Positions 42,724 through 51,764 of a stretch of DNA of 64,000 nucleotides are shown here, piece by piece (positions within the stretch are counted from its first letter, which is position 1; every line of letters begins with the position of its first letter). The stretch comes from Sinobacterium caligoides (GTDB lineage: Bacteria > Pseudomonadota > Gammaproteobacteria > Pseudomonadales > Sinobacteriaceae). Where the stretch lies: NCBI RefSeq assembly GCF_003752585.1, contig NZ_RKHR01000004.1, forward strand, positions 1,086,054 through 1,150,053, written 5' to 3'. A model generated the notes under the pieces. That model saw nothing but the letters and a program-made list of their open reading frames with translations, did not search any database and was not told the origin of the DNA. Both the position numbers and the translations under genes were made by a program.

Positions 42724-43803
42724 TTACTTTCTCAGCGCCGCAAGCATTTGTTGATGAAGCTGATGATAATACGGTAGACACTCTTTCATCGCTTCCTCCG
42801 TATTGTATAGTGGCTCATAGCCAAGTTGGTCACGCGCCTTCTCGATACTAAAGTAGTTATCGATACAAATACGTTCGACCGCCAACGGCGGTTGTGGCGG
42901 CTCTGGCAGTTTGAACCATTCATGACCCTTCTGCCAGACCGTCAAGATAGCCACAAGAAACTTAAAGGGAATCGTCCGCTTCGGGAACGGGTGGCCCAGC
43001 GCCTCGATCACCGGTCGAGAGAAGTCCATCATATTGACCGGCTCGTTATCATTGATAAAGTAGGCCTCGCCAGGTGAGCTGCCACCGTCTTTCAACTGCA
43101 GCGCCGCCAACAACTTGCCGTGAATCAAGTTGTGCACATAAGAGTTATCCAGTTTGGCAGAGCCATCCCCCGGCCGCACCTTCAACACCCCTTTAATCAG
43201 CTGCTCAATTAACAGTTTAAACATCGTCTGATCGCCCGGCCCCCAGATACCACTCGGTCGAATGGCGCAGGTATACAAACCGTTCTTGCCGTTATTCGCC
43301 AACACGAAGCGCTCTGCCTTAGTCTTCGTCTCTGTGTAGAGGTCTCGGTAGTCCTCCACATAGGCCATCGTCTCGTCGCCGTGACTAATCGGCTGACCAT
43401 TGATCACCACACTGTTCGAACTGGTATAGATAAGGCGCTGCACACCTTGTTGTAGACAACCTGCGACGATATTCTTCGTCCCCCCGAGATTAATATCGTA
43501 GGAGAGCTTTCGTACTGACTCAGGCACAGCCTTGGAGGAACGTATTTCGATGATTGCGGCGGTATGAAACACCGTATCGATATCTTTACAGGCTTCGGCG
43601 ACCAGGGCCTCATCACAGATATTACCCTGAATCTTCTCGAGGTTTTCATGCTCCAGTGGGCAGAGGGCTAAATCGAAGACTCTAACCTTACAGCCGCTAT
43701 CCAATAATGTTCTCGCGAGGTTCTGCCCGACAAAACCAGCTCCCCCCGTCACCAATACTCGGCCTAACGCTGCGGCATCAGCCACTGTCTTCTGCTTATT
43801 CAT
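42724..43803 (-). CDS. 3beta-hydroxysteroid dehydrogenase/isomerase family
   Basis: Extended SDR of 359 residues. GGAGFVG at 20-26, TSS about 128, and Y156-TET-K160. The regions FHTAAIIEIR, GDETMAYVEDYRDLYTET, CAIRPSGIWGPGDQTMF and LDNSYVHNLIHGKLLAA closely match, as I recall it, the mycobacterial 3beta-HSD Rv1106c. It would oxidise the 3beta-OH of cholesterol-like sterols and move the double bond to give the 4-en-3-one. Start at 43803 follows AAAGGTGA; the GTG at 43812 is too near it. A Fur-like palindrome overlaps the leader. Confidence 0.85.
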   Translation of the reverse strand: MNKQKTVADAAALGRVLVTGGAGFVGQNLARTLLDSGCKVRVFDLALCPLEHENLEKIQGNICDEALVAEACKDIDTVFHTAAIIEIRSSKAVPESVRKLSYDINLGGTKNIVAGCLQQGVQRLIYTSSNSVVINGQPISHGDETMAYVEDYRDLYTETKTKAERFVLANNGKNGLYTCAIRPSGIWGPGDQTMFKLLIEQLIKGVLKVRPGDGSAKLDNSYVHNLIHGKLLAALQLKDGGSSPGEAYFINDNEPVNMMDFSRPVIEALGHPFPKRTIPFKFLVAILTVWQKGHEWFKLPEPPQPPLAVERICIDNYFSIEKARDQLGYEPLYNTEEAMKECLPYYHQLHQQMLAALRK

Positions 43804-43819
43804 CTGGCTCACCTTTCAC

Positions 43820-43832
43820 AATAATCATTATT
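43820..43832. promoter_or_regulatory. Fur-like palindrome upstream of the 3beta-HSD gene
   Basis: AATAAT-C-ATTATT, matching the right half of the Fur consensus (ATAATCATTAT), 17 bp before the ATG. It is weaker than the other three sites and could also be a chance AT-rich palindrome. Confidence 0.4.
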
Positions 43833-43959
43833 ATTTCTGGAGGAAAATCCGCTATCCCTGCCCAGCAATCGCCCCCATTATCACTCCATTGTTACCACAT
43901 CCGGCTATCGAGACAATCTCTTCAACAGCCTTTTATCATTAACACACCACATCAGGTGA

Positions 43960-44718
43960 CTAGGCAAAAACGGTTCCTATTACACCCTCGTAAAAGAGCT
44001 TACCCCCCGCCACCATGAGAAAGAAATAACACAGCCGGTAGACCCATTGCTCATCCACCTTGTGTAACAGGTAGTAGCCAAGCCTAACACCAAGCGGGGC
44101 CAGCGGCAGCAGAACCAATGACGTCCATAAATTAGTACTACTGAACTCCCCGAGCCAAGTATAGGGTATCAATTTAACGAAATTCACCACGGCAAAGAAT
44201 ATTGCCATGGTCCCCATCAAACGCCTCTTCTCAAGCTGTAACGGTAACAGGTAAATACTCACAGGCGGCGCTCCCGCATGAATACCGAAGCTCGTGAAAC
44301 CAGCGACCATGCCCCAAAAACCACCTCGTAGAGCACTGGGTGAACGCTGCTCCGTCGCCGCCCTCGCAAGATAGTAGTTCGCACAGAAACCCAGAGAGAT
44401 AACTCCAATTAATAGCCGTATCGCCGCCTCCGACAGGTAGTGAAAGCCAAAGCTACCGATCACCACACCCACGATCGCCCCTGGCAATAAGATACGCAGG
44501 TTAGTCCGGCTAAATTGCCCACGAAAACTCCACAGCGCCACAATATCCATTGCCACTAGCAAAGGCAGAAGAATCGCCGCGGCGGTCACGGGATCGGTCG
44601 CCATTGCCAATAACGGCACCGCGATGACTGAGATACCGCCACCAAAGCCCCCTTTTGCCATGCCGAAGATCAACACTGCCGGAATCGCGTATAGATAAAA
44701 AACAGGATCACTAATCAT
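43960..44718 (-). CDS. TSUP/TauE-SafE family membrane transporter
   Basis: Integral membrane protein of 252 residues with about 8 helices and the TSUP signature FGMAKGGFGGGISVIAVPLLA at the start, duplicated as GFTSFGIHAGAPPVSIYLLPL in the second half. Members export sulfite, sulfoacetate or related anions. Substrate unknown here. The start at 44718 is 189 bp from a divergent hypothetical gene. Confidence 0.85.
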   Translation of the reverse strand: MISDPVFYLYAIPAVLIFGMAKGGFGGGISVIAVPLLAMATDPVTAAAILLPLLVAMDIVALWSFRGQFSRTNLRILLPGAIVGVVIGSFGFHYLSEAAIRLLIGVISLGFCANYYLARAATEQRSPSALRGGFWGMVAGFTSFGIHAGAPPVSIYLLPLQLEKRRLMGTMAIFFAVVNFVKLIPYTWLGEFSSTNLWTSLVLLPLAPLGVRLGYYLLHKVDEQWVYRLCYFFLMVAGGKLFYEGVIGTVFA

Positions 44719-44907
44719 TTATTCCACCGAAGGCTTAATCTGCGACGCAGCCTACCTAATTTGATCGACAACAAATAGTTAACTAAATCACAGTTCGGCC
44801 ATCTGTAAGATTAATCGACAAGAAAATCAGTTATGCTAAAATAAAACTCGAATAGATTACCTAGAGTCGATAATAGTTAGAATAGTTAGTAAGCGAGTCG
44901 AGCAATA

Positions 44908-45243
44908 ATGATAACAACATATAAGCCGAAACGACTTTTACACAGTATTACAGCCTGCCTATTGATGACGCTATCATGGCAATGCTTGGCGGGTGAATCT
45001 ATAGATAACAAACGGCCAGCTGCACAAGCACTGGATAAAAGATTTAACCATCTTCTGCGTAGCCAACATGTTGACCCTCGTATAGAAGGGCAAGAGCCGA
45101 TCGCAATTCCCGTGGTCGCACTGATCAAAAGCCTGCAAGATCTCTCATACAGCGGTGAATCACTCTATGTCCCTGAGGCAGAGAATATTAATATCCTGGC
45201 AAATGACGAAAGTGTAGAGTTCGGCATTCACTGGGAGTTTTGA
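44908..45243 (+). CDS. Small exported hypothetical protein
   Basis: Protein of 111 residues with a signal peptide (LLHSITACLLMTLSWQCLAG) and a mature part of about 85 residues without Cys. No recognised domain. It is convergent with the DUF3094 gene (17 bp apart). Confidence 0.6.
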   Translation: MITTYKPKRLLHSITACLLMTLSWQCLAGESIDNKRPAAQALDKRFNHLLRSQHVDPRIEGQEPIAIPVVALIKSLQDLSYSGESLYVPEAENINILANDESVEFGIHWEF

Positions 45244-45260
45244 ACGCACTAACAATGCGC

Positions 45261-45443
45261 TCAAAAAACACCGCTCCAACGAGCAATCACTATACTCGCG
45301 ACACTCAGCCCCGTCATCACGATCAGCAAGACAGCCAATAACCGCCACGGGCGGAACGGTTTCCGCTGTGTTCGATTGAAGCCAGAACTCAGATAAACCT
45401 CGACGCGACGCTTGTCCCCTGCCGATAATTTATTATCTTCCAT
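45261..45443 (-). CDS. DUF3094-like single-pass membrane protein
   Basis: Sixty residues: a polar N-terminus with SAGDKRRVEVYLSSGFN, RKPFRPWRLL, then one membrane helix. This matches the small DUF3094 family of pseudomonads and relatives, of unknown function. ATG at 45443 is preceded by GGGGTAA. Confidence 0.65.
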   Translation of the reverse strand: MEDNKLSAGDKRRVEVYLSSGFNRTQRKPFRPWRLLAVLLIVMTGLSVASIVIARWSGVF

Positions 45444-45551
45444 TATATTACCCCGCAATCAAACTCTATAGCACTCTTCTTCCTGCCTTCTACCCTATGA
45501 ACTCGCTAGAGAAAACTCAAGCAATATAACGCGGCGTGATTATTGTGGGCA

Positions 45552-45583
45552 TAAAAAAACGACTGATCACATCGTGATCAGTC
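45552..45583 (-). terminator. Intrinsic terminator of the acyl-CoA dehydrogenase gene
   Basis: Perfect 11-bp stem CGACTGATCAC/GTGATCAGTCG (45559-45583), 3-base loop, followed on the minus strand by seven T (45552-45558). Confidence 0.93.
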
Positions 45584-45652
45584 GCTGCTATTCACTCTCT
45601 GTTGCACGAGGGGCTGAGCAACAGAAGAGCTCTCGGCCATCGTCCCCTAGAA

Positions 45653-47452
45653 CTATAGGCTGAACTCGTCTTCATCCATTTGCATCAGCCACTTAGAGCC
45701 TGACAACATGGTTGTCGCCAATGACTCTGTGCGCGGCAAGATACGGTTATAGTAGAACTGAGCCGTCTTGATCTTTGCCTCGTAGTAACGCTGATCGCCC
45801 TCTCCCGCTGCCAGCTTGTCCTGCGACACCTTGACCATACGCGCCCAGAAGTAGGCCAACACGGCATAACCAGAGTACATCAGATAATCAACCGAGGCTG
45901 AACCGACCTCATCGGCATTCTGTGCGCCTGCCTCACCAATTTTCAGCGTCAGCTCGCCCCACTCTTTGTTGATTGCCTTCAACGGTGCAACAAATTCGGC
46001 CATCTGCTCGCCATCGTTCTCCTTACAGAACTGATGCACCACTTTGGTGAAATTCATCAACGACTTACCGCCGGTACCCAATACCTTACGACCGATCAGA
46101 TCGAGAGCCTGAATGCCGGTAGTGCCTTCATAGAGAGTAGAGATACGGGCATCTCGAGCGATTTGCTCCATGCCGTGCTCACGAATAAAGCCGTGACCAC
46201 CAAACATCTGAATGCCGATATTGGCATTTTCCAAGCCCGTCTCCGTGGTAAAGGCCTTGGCGATTGGCGTCAAGAAGGCCAGCATACCTTCAGCCTCTTC
46301 CTTCACCTCATCGCTGCCGTGCTCAGTCTTATCAACCAATACTGCACAGTAGTAGATTAAGGCGCGCGAGGCCTCGACCAAAGACTTCTGGGTCAGCAAC
46401 ATACGTCGCACATCAGGGTGCACGATAATCGCGTCCGCAGGCCCCTCTGGGTTCTTAGGGCCCGTCAGCGAACGCATCTGCAAACGCTCTTTAGCATAGG
46501 CGAGCGAGCCCTGAAAGGCTGCTTCACCATGCGAAAGCCCCTGCGTCGCAGTACCGAGACGAGCCGCATTCATAAAGGTAAACATCTGATGCAGACCAAC
46601 ATTCTCCGGCCCTTCACCGACCAAGAAGCCCTTGGCGCTGTCAAAGTTCATCACGCAGGTAGAGTTACCATGGATGCCCATTTTATGCTCAATAGAGCCA
46701 CAGCTCACACCGTTACGGTCGAGAAGATTACCCTCTGCATCAACATTAAACTTAGGAACAATAAACAGCGAGATGCCCTTCGTGCCCTTCGGCGCGCCCT
46801 CTACCCTCGCAATAACCATATGGACGATGTTCTCGGCCATATCGTGCTCACCACTAGAGATAAAGATCTTGGTACCACTGATTGCATAGCTGCCATCGTC
46901 ACTTTTGACTGCTTTCGTCCGTAGCAAACCAAGATCCGAGCCACAGTGAGGCTCTGTCAGACACATGGTACCAGTCCAGCTGCCCTCGAGTAGCTTAGGT
47001 AGATAAGCAGCCTTCTGTGCATCACTACCGTGATGATCAACGGTAGCAACTGCGCCGTGGCTTAAGCCAGGATACATGGACCAAGCCCAGTTGGCTGAAC
47101 CGTTCATCTCGTTGATAAAGACAGCAACCGAGCTCGGCAAGCCTTGACCGCCAAACTCTGGGTCACCAGATAGCGAGGGCCAACCGCTTTCAACATACTG
47201 CTGATACGCTTCTTTATAACCGGGAGGCGTAGTTACACCCTCAGCCGACCACTGACAACCAATCTCGTCGCCATCGCGATTACAGGGTGCCGCAACACCT
47301 TCGGCAAACTGCGCGCCGCCTTCCAAGATAGCACTCAGCAAATCCGGCGTTAATTCCTGCACTCCCTGCAATGACTCATAGTGCTCGTTCACATTGAGCA
47401 ACTCATTAAGAACAAAGTCAATTTCGCGTAACGGAGCTTTATATTCTGGCAT
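45653..47452 (-). CDS. Large acyl-CoA dehydrogenase (DmdC/FadE5-like)
   Basis: Four-domain acyl-CoA dehydrogenase of 599 residues, longer than the 380-residue class owing to a C-terminal helical extension. MCLTEPHCGSDLGLL and GTKIFISSGEHD line the active site, and LYEGTTGIQALDLIGRK carries the catalytic Glu. Members oxidise medium- to long-chain acyl-CoA, or methylmercaptopropionyl-CoA (DmdC). It might also contribute to the sterol side chain. GAGGATTAATA precedes the ATG at 47452. It is monocistronic with its own terminator; a palindrome lies 139 bp upstream. Confidence 0.88.
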   Translation of the reverse strand: MPEYKAPLREIDFVLNELLNVNEHYESLQGVQELTPDLLSAILEGGAQFAEGVAAPCNRDGDEIGCQWSAEGVTTPPGYKEAYQQYVESGWPSLSGDPEFGGQGLPSSVAVFINEMNGSANWAWSMYPGLSHGAVATVDHHGSDAQKAAYLPKLLEGSWTGTMCLTEPHCGSDLGLLRTKAVKSDDGSYAISGTKIFISSGEHDMAENIVHMVIARVEGAPKGTKGISLFIVPKFNVDAEGNLLDRNGVSCGSIEHKMGIHGNSTCVMNFDSAKGFLVGEGPENVGLHQMFTFMNAARLGTATQGLSHGEAAFQGSLAYAKERLQMRSLTGPKNPEGPADAIIVHPDVRRMLLTQKSLVEASRALIYYCAVLVDKTEHGSDEVKEEAEGMLAFLTPIAKAFTTETGLENANIGIQMFGGHGFIREHGMEQIARDARISTLYEGTTGIQALDLIGRKVLGTGGKSLMNFTKVVHQFCKENDGEQMAEFVAPLKAINKEWGELTLKIGEAGAQNADEVGSASVDYLMYSGYAVLAYFWARMVKVSQDKLAAGEGDQRYYEAKIKTAQFYYNRILPRTESLATTMLSGSKWLMQMDEDEFSL

Positions 47453-47811
47453 TATTAATCCTCGGTTCAACGGGGCTCAGACTTCGCGCTAAGCCCTTAT
47501 ATAGTCGACTGTTCGCCGGGCAGTAATGCCGCTCAACAATCAATCAGTGTTTATACCGATTACATTAGGTAAAAAGCAATAGGGCTGCAATTACCTCTGA
47601 GGTAAGCTCGGCGTACATACAGTATGATCGCGTAGCAAAACAGTCCGTTGATTCCATCTTAGCCCCAAGAAGGCGCTTTCTGCCAGCTAAAACCAAGCCT
47701 ATCAGCCGTACGCCACAGACCGCATGAAGTAGCTAAATTATAGTCGCTCTACAACAGAAGACAGCTTCAACGCTATGCTGCAGTTACGAGGGAAAGCGAG
47801 CTAACGATAAA
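47453..47811. other. Intergenic region with 15-bp palindrome
   Basis: No supported gene in 359 bp. Contains TTACCTC-T-GAGGTAA at 47591-47605, a perfect palindrome upstream of the acyl-CoA dehydrogenase gene that could be the operator of a fatty-acid or steroid regulator. Confidence 0.4.
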
Positions 47812-48057
47812 TCATGATACCTTTAGATCCTTAGCGTGGAAATAACCGTACAGTAAAACCAATAGACCATCTTGTAACGGTCTGCCATTGCTGAGGATTC
47901 GCTTCGAAAAGACCAGCACCTCTAGGACATGAGCAGCGACTAAGGCTAGCCCTGTATAATGTAGTCCCAGCGCGATATCTTCCGGCAATAACGCAGGTAC
48001 CAACCAGTTAACAGCAATGGCAATCCAAACCAACAGCGTGAACACTTTAGCGAACAT
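47812..48057 (-). CDS. DUF1145/YhhL-like small membrane protein
   Basis: Protein of 81 residues with three short hydrophobic helices, including FTLLVWIAIAVNWLVPALL at the N-terminus and LLVLLYGYFHAKDL at the C-terminus, the layout of DUF1145 proteins. Function unknown. The terminator of the asparaginase gene lies just upstream. Confidence 0.7.
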   Translation of the reverse strand: MFAKVFTLLVWIAIAVNWLVPALLPEDIALGLHYTGLALVAAHVLEVLVFSKRILSNGRPLQDGLLVLLYGYFHAKDLKVS

Positions 48058-48157
48058 AAAAACTCTCCAACTCGTTTATTATTTTTTTCGATATCGACAT
48101 CCTCCGAAATGACGCCTTGGGAAAGCAGTATAAGCAAGGCAGGCAGATTTTTTAAGC

Positions 48158-48185
48158 AAAAAAAACCCCGGCATTGCTGCTGGGG
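48158..48185 (-). terminator. Intrinsic terminator of ansA
   Basis: On the minus strand the stem CCCC-A-GCA / TGC-C-GGGG closes a GCAA tetraloop and is followed by eight T (48158-48165). It lies 140 bp after the ansA stop. Confidence 0.85.
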
Positions 48186-48298
48186 CTCAAATAACCAAAC
48201 CAAAACAAGACATGAATGTCTCGATCTTCAAAGCCGGTAAGTCTTATCAGATGGCGCTATTATCTCGCCAAGAAATACCCTTGTCGCCCCCTAAAACA

Positions 48299-48307
48299 GG
48301 GGGGGGG
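48299..48307. repeat. Nine-base G homopolymer
   Basis: Uninterrupted run of nine G in the 3' untranslated region of ansA, facing a CCCCC tract with which it could pair. Such tracts are slippage-prone, but this one is outside any gene. Confidence 0.9.
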
Positions 48308-48325
48308 AAGACCTACCAGTACAGC

Positions 48326-49360
48326 CTAGCGCGTCAATTCACCCGCAAGGCTAACGGTGATCTGATGTTTGACCGTCTCAATATCATCGTATTTGGAGAG
48401 CAAGTAATACAGCTTAGTCAGCGCCGCCTCTGTGGTCATATCGAAGCCACTGACCACGCCAACATCGCGCAGCGCTACACCGGCCGCATAAAGATCAAGG
48501 TTGATATTGCCGATCTGCGGCTGTGTGACTGCAACAAGGACTACCCCCCGGTCTGCCGCCGCCTTAATCTCCGCCATGATTTCCGCATTGCCATCGGGGC
48601 CATTACCCGCGCCGTAACACTCTAGCACCATGCCCTGCATCGGTGCCGCTAGCACGGCTCTAACGAAGGCCGGTGTCATACCGGGGTACAGCTTAAACAC
48701 ACCGACCTGTACCGGCCGGGCAATAATATCAGGTAATTCATCGCTGTGATTTTCAACGCGCGACACAAGACTCCACTCTAGGCCTAGGTCACAACCAATC
48801 CCCGCCTCACCGACAGGCGACAAGTTTGGCGAGGCAAAGCCCTCGTAGGTCTTAGCACTGACCTTCGTGACACGGTTACCACGCATCAACTTACCGGCAA
48901 AACAAAGAAAGACGCCGCTCAGATAGAAACAATACTGCTGCAAGTACAACAGCGTTGCCAATAAGTTTTCGACGCCATCATTGCGGAACTCCTGCATCGG
49001 GATCTGCGAGCCGGTGAAGATGACCGGCTTATCCAGCTGCTCCAACAAAAAGGAAGCTGCCGAGCTACTGTAGGCCATCGTATCCGTGCCGTGAATCACC
49101 AAGAAACCATCGTAGTCCGCGTAGTTATCATGCACCGTCTGGGCGATTTTCACCCAGTCAGAGGGAGCCATATTGGAACTGTCGAGCAATGGTTTCAGCT
49201 CGATGACGGTATATTTTGGCAGATGCTCACCGTTGAGCTCACGTTGATTGGCCATCAGTGATTGCAGGTAGCCAGACTCAGGCATATAGCCCTTCGGCGT
49301 CTTCTTCATACCGATGGTGCCACCGGTATAGATCATCAAAATATTGGCTCGCTTAGGCAT
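48326..49360 (-). CDS. ansA: L-asparaginase, type I
   Basis: Cytosolic asparaginase of 344 residues converting asparagine to aspartate and ammonia. Both catalytic Thr regions are present: IYTGGTIGMKKT at the N-terminus and VIHGTDTMAYSSSAASFLLE. The length matches E. coli AnsA, and no signal peptide is present. It is followed by a terminator at 48158-48185 and is not linked to the biotin genes 125 bp upstream. Confidence 0.93.
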   Translation of the reverse strand: MPKRANILMIYTGGTIGMKKTPKGYMPESGYLQSLMANQRELNGEHLPKYTVIELKPLLDSSNMAPSDWVKIAQTVHDNYADYDGFLVIHGTDTMAYSSSAASFLLEQLDKPVIFTGSQIPMQEFRNDGVENLLATLLYLQQYCFYLSGVFLCFAGKLMRGNRVTKVSAKTYEGFASPNLSPVGEAGIGCDLGLEWSLVSRVENHSDELPDIIARPVQVGVFKLYPGMTPAFVRAVLAAPMQGMVLECYGAGNGPDGNAEIMAEIKAAADRGVVLVAVTQPQIGNINLDLYAAGVALRDVGVVSGFDMTTEAALTKLYYLLSKYDDIETVKHQITVSLAGELTR

Positions 49361-49484
49361 AATTCACTCTGTCTTCAAATAACAACCGGCCGATATTACC
49401 ATGGCTTTGTGCCTGCGGTTATCCCTATCTAGCGTCAGACGACAAAGTATGGGCCTCGTTTGATGTTGCGCCGGTTAATTTAGC

Positions 49485-50180
49485 CTAGCTAACATCAGCG
49501 GAAGGCTGATCTGTGGGCAACGTAAGATACTCTGCGACTCGCGGCGCAGAACAATCCGCTAGATGAGGCACGACACCGAGACAGGGCGCCTGCAGCAGTG
49601 CATTCAAGGTCATTAAGTTCTCATCCAAACACTCAGTATCGGCATCGATCACATTGCCAACCCAGCCTGCCAACTCGACGCCATCGGCTCTGATCGACTC
49701 CGCCGCCAGTAGCGCATGATTGATGCAACCGAGCTTCACCCCCACCACCAGTATGGCAGGTACCTCTAGCTCCTTCGCCAACGCCGACAACATTTCTCGA
49801 CGATTCAATGGCACCCGCCAGCCGCCTGCTCCCTCAACCAACACCAAATCCGCCGGCGTCATCATCGCCCCACGTACATAGCCTGCCAGCTGGCTGACAC
49901 TGACATGACGGTTCTGCTTCATCAGCACGATATGCGGGGCAATAGCAGGCTCAAGCGCAACGGGGTTAACAACCTCGTAAGCGAGCACCTCTGTCGACGC
50001 TGCCATCAACGCTAGCGCGTCATCATTACGCAAACCCTGTTCCGTCAGTTCACAGCCCGCCGCAATAGGCTTGAGCCCAACACTACGCAAGCCTTGTTGT
50101 GCCGCTCGAGCCAACAAACCCGCTGCGACCACCGTCTTGCCGGCATCGGTATCGGTGCCGGTAATAAAATATTTGCTCAT
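49485..50180 (-). CDS. bioD: Dethiobiotin synthetase
   Basis: Enzyme of 231 residues closing the ureido ring of dethiobiotin from DAPA, CO2 and ATP. P-loop GTDTDAGKTVVAAGLL at the N-terminus and LVEGAGGWRVPLN for Mg and substrate. Last gene of the bioB-F-HC-D operon, 12 bp after bioHC. Confidence 0.93.
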   Translation of the reverse strand: MSKYFITGTDTDAGKTVVAAGLLARAAQQGLRSVGLKPIAAGCELTEQGLRNDDALALMAASTEVLAYEVVNPVALEPAIAPHIVLMKQNRHVSVSQLAGYVRGAMMTPADLVLVEGAGGWRVPLNRREMLSALAKELEVPAILVVGVKLGCINHALLAAESIRADGVELAGWVGNVIDADTECLDENLMTLNALLQAPCLGVVPHLADCSAPRVAEYLTLPTDQPSADVS

Positions 50181-50192
50181 GTTACTATCCGC

Positions 50193-51764
50193 TTACGCCT
50201 CGAGGACGCCATAGAGAACTTGATAAGTCGCCGGCAGTAACCCCGCCGCATTACGATGTAGCTCGTAGCCTGCACGCAGCGCCTTGACCCTCGCTCGCCC
50301 AGTCAGCCCGCCCGGGCGACCACCGTTAACGTTGTGCGCGCCGATCGCCTTCAACTCCCCCGTCAGCTGTTTGAGCTGAGAGTATTGCAGAACGATCGCG
50401 GGCTGCTGCCACTGTACGACAGATAAATCACTGGCAGTGGCGCAGTCACGCCAATGGCGCTCACTGGCGAAGCTATTGACGTGCACATAGTCATCGACCG
50501 TCGCCCAGGCCTGCTGCAACTCCGTCAGCGTTCCGTCCACTAACGTAGAGAAATAACAGCGCCCCCCCGGCTTTAGCACACGCTTGAGTTCGGCAAACAG
50601 GCTGGGCTGATGCTCACACCACTGCACCGCGAGGCTGCTATAGATAACATCGATACTGTGATCCGCCAATGGCAAGGCCTCCGCATCGGCCGCTAGCCAG
50701 CTCATCGGCAGCACTTGCCCAGACTGTTGCCGAGCAAACGTCAGCATGCCTTCCGCAATATCCAAACCGACAAACTTTGCCTGTGGATATCTCCGCGCTA
50801 GACGAGCACTGCTGTAGCCAGTACCACAGCCAAGATCGACAACAACCGCCTGCTCGCCCAATGAGTCGACATCGACAAGATTAAATAACTGGTCGGCAAT
50901 ATCCCGCTGCAACTGCGCCGCGCCATCGTAACTCTCGGCGGCACGGCTAAAGGAATCTGCCACCTGTTGCTTACTGCGACTGCAAGGTAGCGACTGAACA
51001 AAGTCATTAATCAACGCCTGCAATTCATCTAAACGCCGAAGAAACGGCCGATGACCAGAGCCAATGCGCTTGCACTGCACGTTTGCCCCCAATTGATCCG
51101 CCACCGCCACCGGCACCAGCGCATCATGCTCGGCAAAAACGGCCAAGGTAGGCATCAATAACGACGATAGAGCCGCCCCTTGATCGAAGCGCCCGAGCAT
51201 CGCTAGGCTAGCGCCCAGCGTCTGCTCACTCGCGGGTAATATATGTGCATTCTGGCGGAGCAACTTTAATAACGAGCGCTCATCGTCCTCTCCTTTGAGC
51301 TGCAGGGCGAGAAAGCGTCTCAACGTCAATGGGGCATTGGTAGCCAGGGCCGCCTCGAAGTCCGTGAAGACCTCGCTCTCCATCCCCCCTTTACCGTCTC
51401 GCGCAACAAAACTCGGATTGGTCGCCACCGTTGCCACCGCCAAGACACGGTGTGGTGCATATTGTGCTAACGAGAGAGCTATATTGCCGCCAAACGACCA
51501 ACCAATATAAACCGCCTGTTCGGGCAGCACCGCCAATAGCTGCTGACAGAGGGACTGCTCGCTGCGATAATCTGCAGTCCAGTGAACATTACTGCCGTAG
51601 CCCGGTAAGTCCAATAGCGAAACACAGTAATGCTCGGCAAGGCACTCCGCGAGAGGCAGGAGATCAGCCTTCAGACAGCCCCACCCCGGCAGTAACACGA
51701 CCTTAGGCCGGTGTTGCGCCCCTAATATATCGATGACGGGCGTTAAATTCAGCGCATTAGTCAT
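50193..51764 (-). CDS. bioHC: Fused BioH-BioC (pimeloyl-ACP methyl ester esterase/methyltransferase)
   Basis: Bifunctional protein of 523 residues. Residues 1-255 are an alpha/beta hydrolase like BioH: GWSFGG with nucleophile S90, D214 in AEHDALVP and H238 in GSGHRPF. Residues from about 264 form a BioC SAM methyltransferase: [16 protein letters not shown] (307-322). BioC methylates malonyl-ACP to start pimelate synthesis and BioH removes the ester at the end. The ATG overlaps the bioF stop by 8 bp, so translation is coupled. Fused BioHC is known from Saccharophagus and Teredinibacter. In-frame codons up to 51875 lie inside bioF and are not used. Confidence 0.93.
   Translation of the reverse strand: MTNALNLTPVIDILGAQHRPKVVLLPGWGCLKADLLPLAECLAEHYCVSLLDLPGYGSNVHWTADYRSEQSLCQQLLAVLPEQAVYIGWSFGGNIALSLAQYAPHRVLAVATVATNPSFVARDGKGGMESEVFTDFEAALATNAPLTLRRFLALQLKGEDDERSLLKLLRQNAHILPASEQTLGASLAMLGRFDQGAALSSLLMPTLAVFAEHDALVPVAVADQLGANVQCKRIGSGHRPFLRRLDELQALINDFVQSLPCSRSKQQVADSFSRAAESYDGAAQLQRDIADQLFNLVDVDSLGEQAVVVDLGCGTGYSSARLARRYPQAKFVGLDIAEGMLTFARQQSGQVLPMSWLAADAEALPLADHSIDVIYSSLAVQWCEHQPSLFAELKRVLKPGGRCYFSTLVDGTLTELQQAWATVDDYVHVNSFASERHWRDCATASDLSVVQWQQPAIVLQYSQLKQLTGELKAIGAHNVNGGRPGGLTGRARVKALRAGYELHRNAAGLLPATYQVLYGVLEA

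Noticed and set aside
46418-46924. 168-codon frame antisense to the large acyl-CoA dehydrogenase
   Set aside because: Shadow frame with no motif and no own ribosome site.
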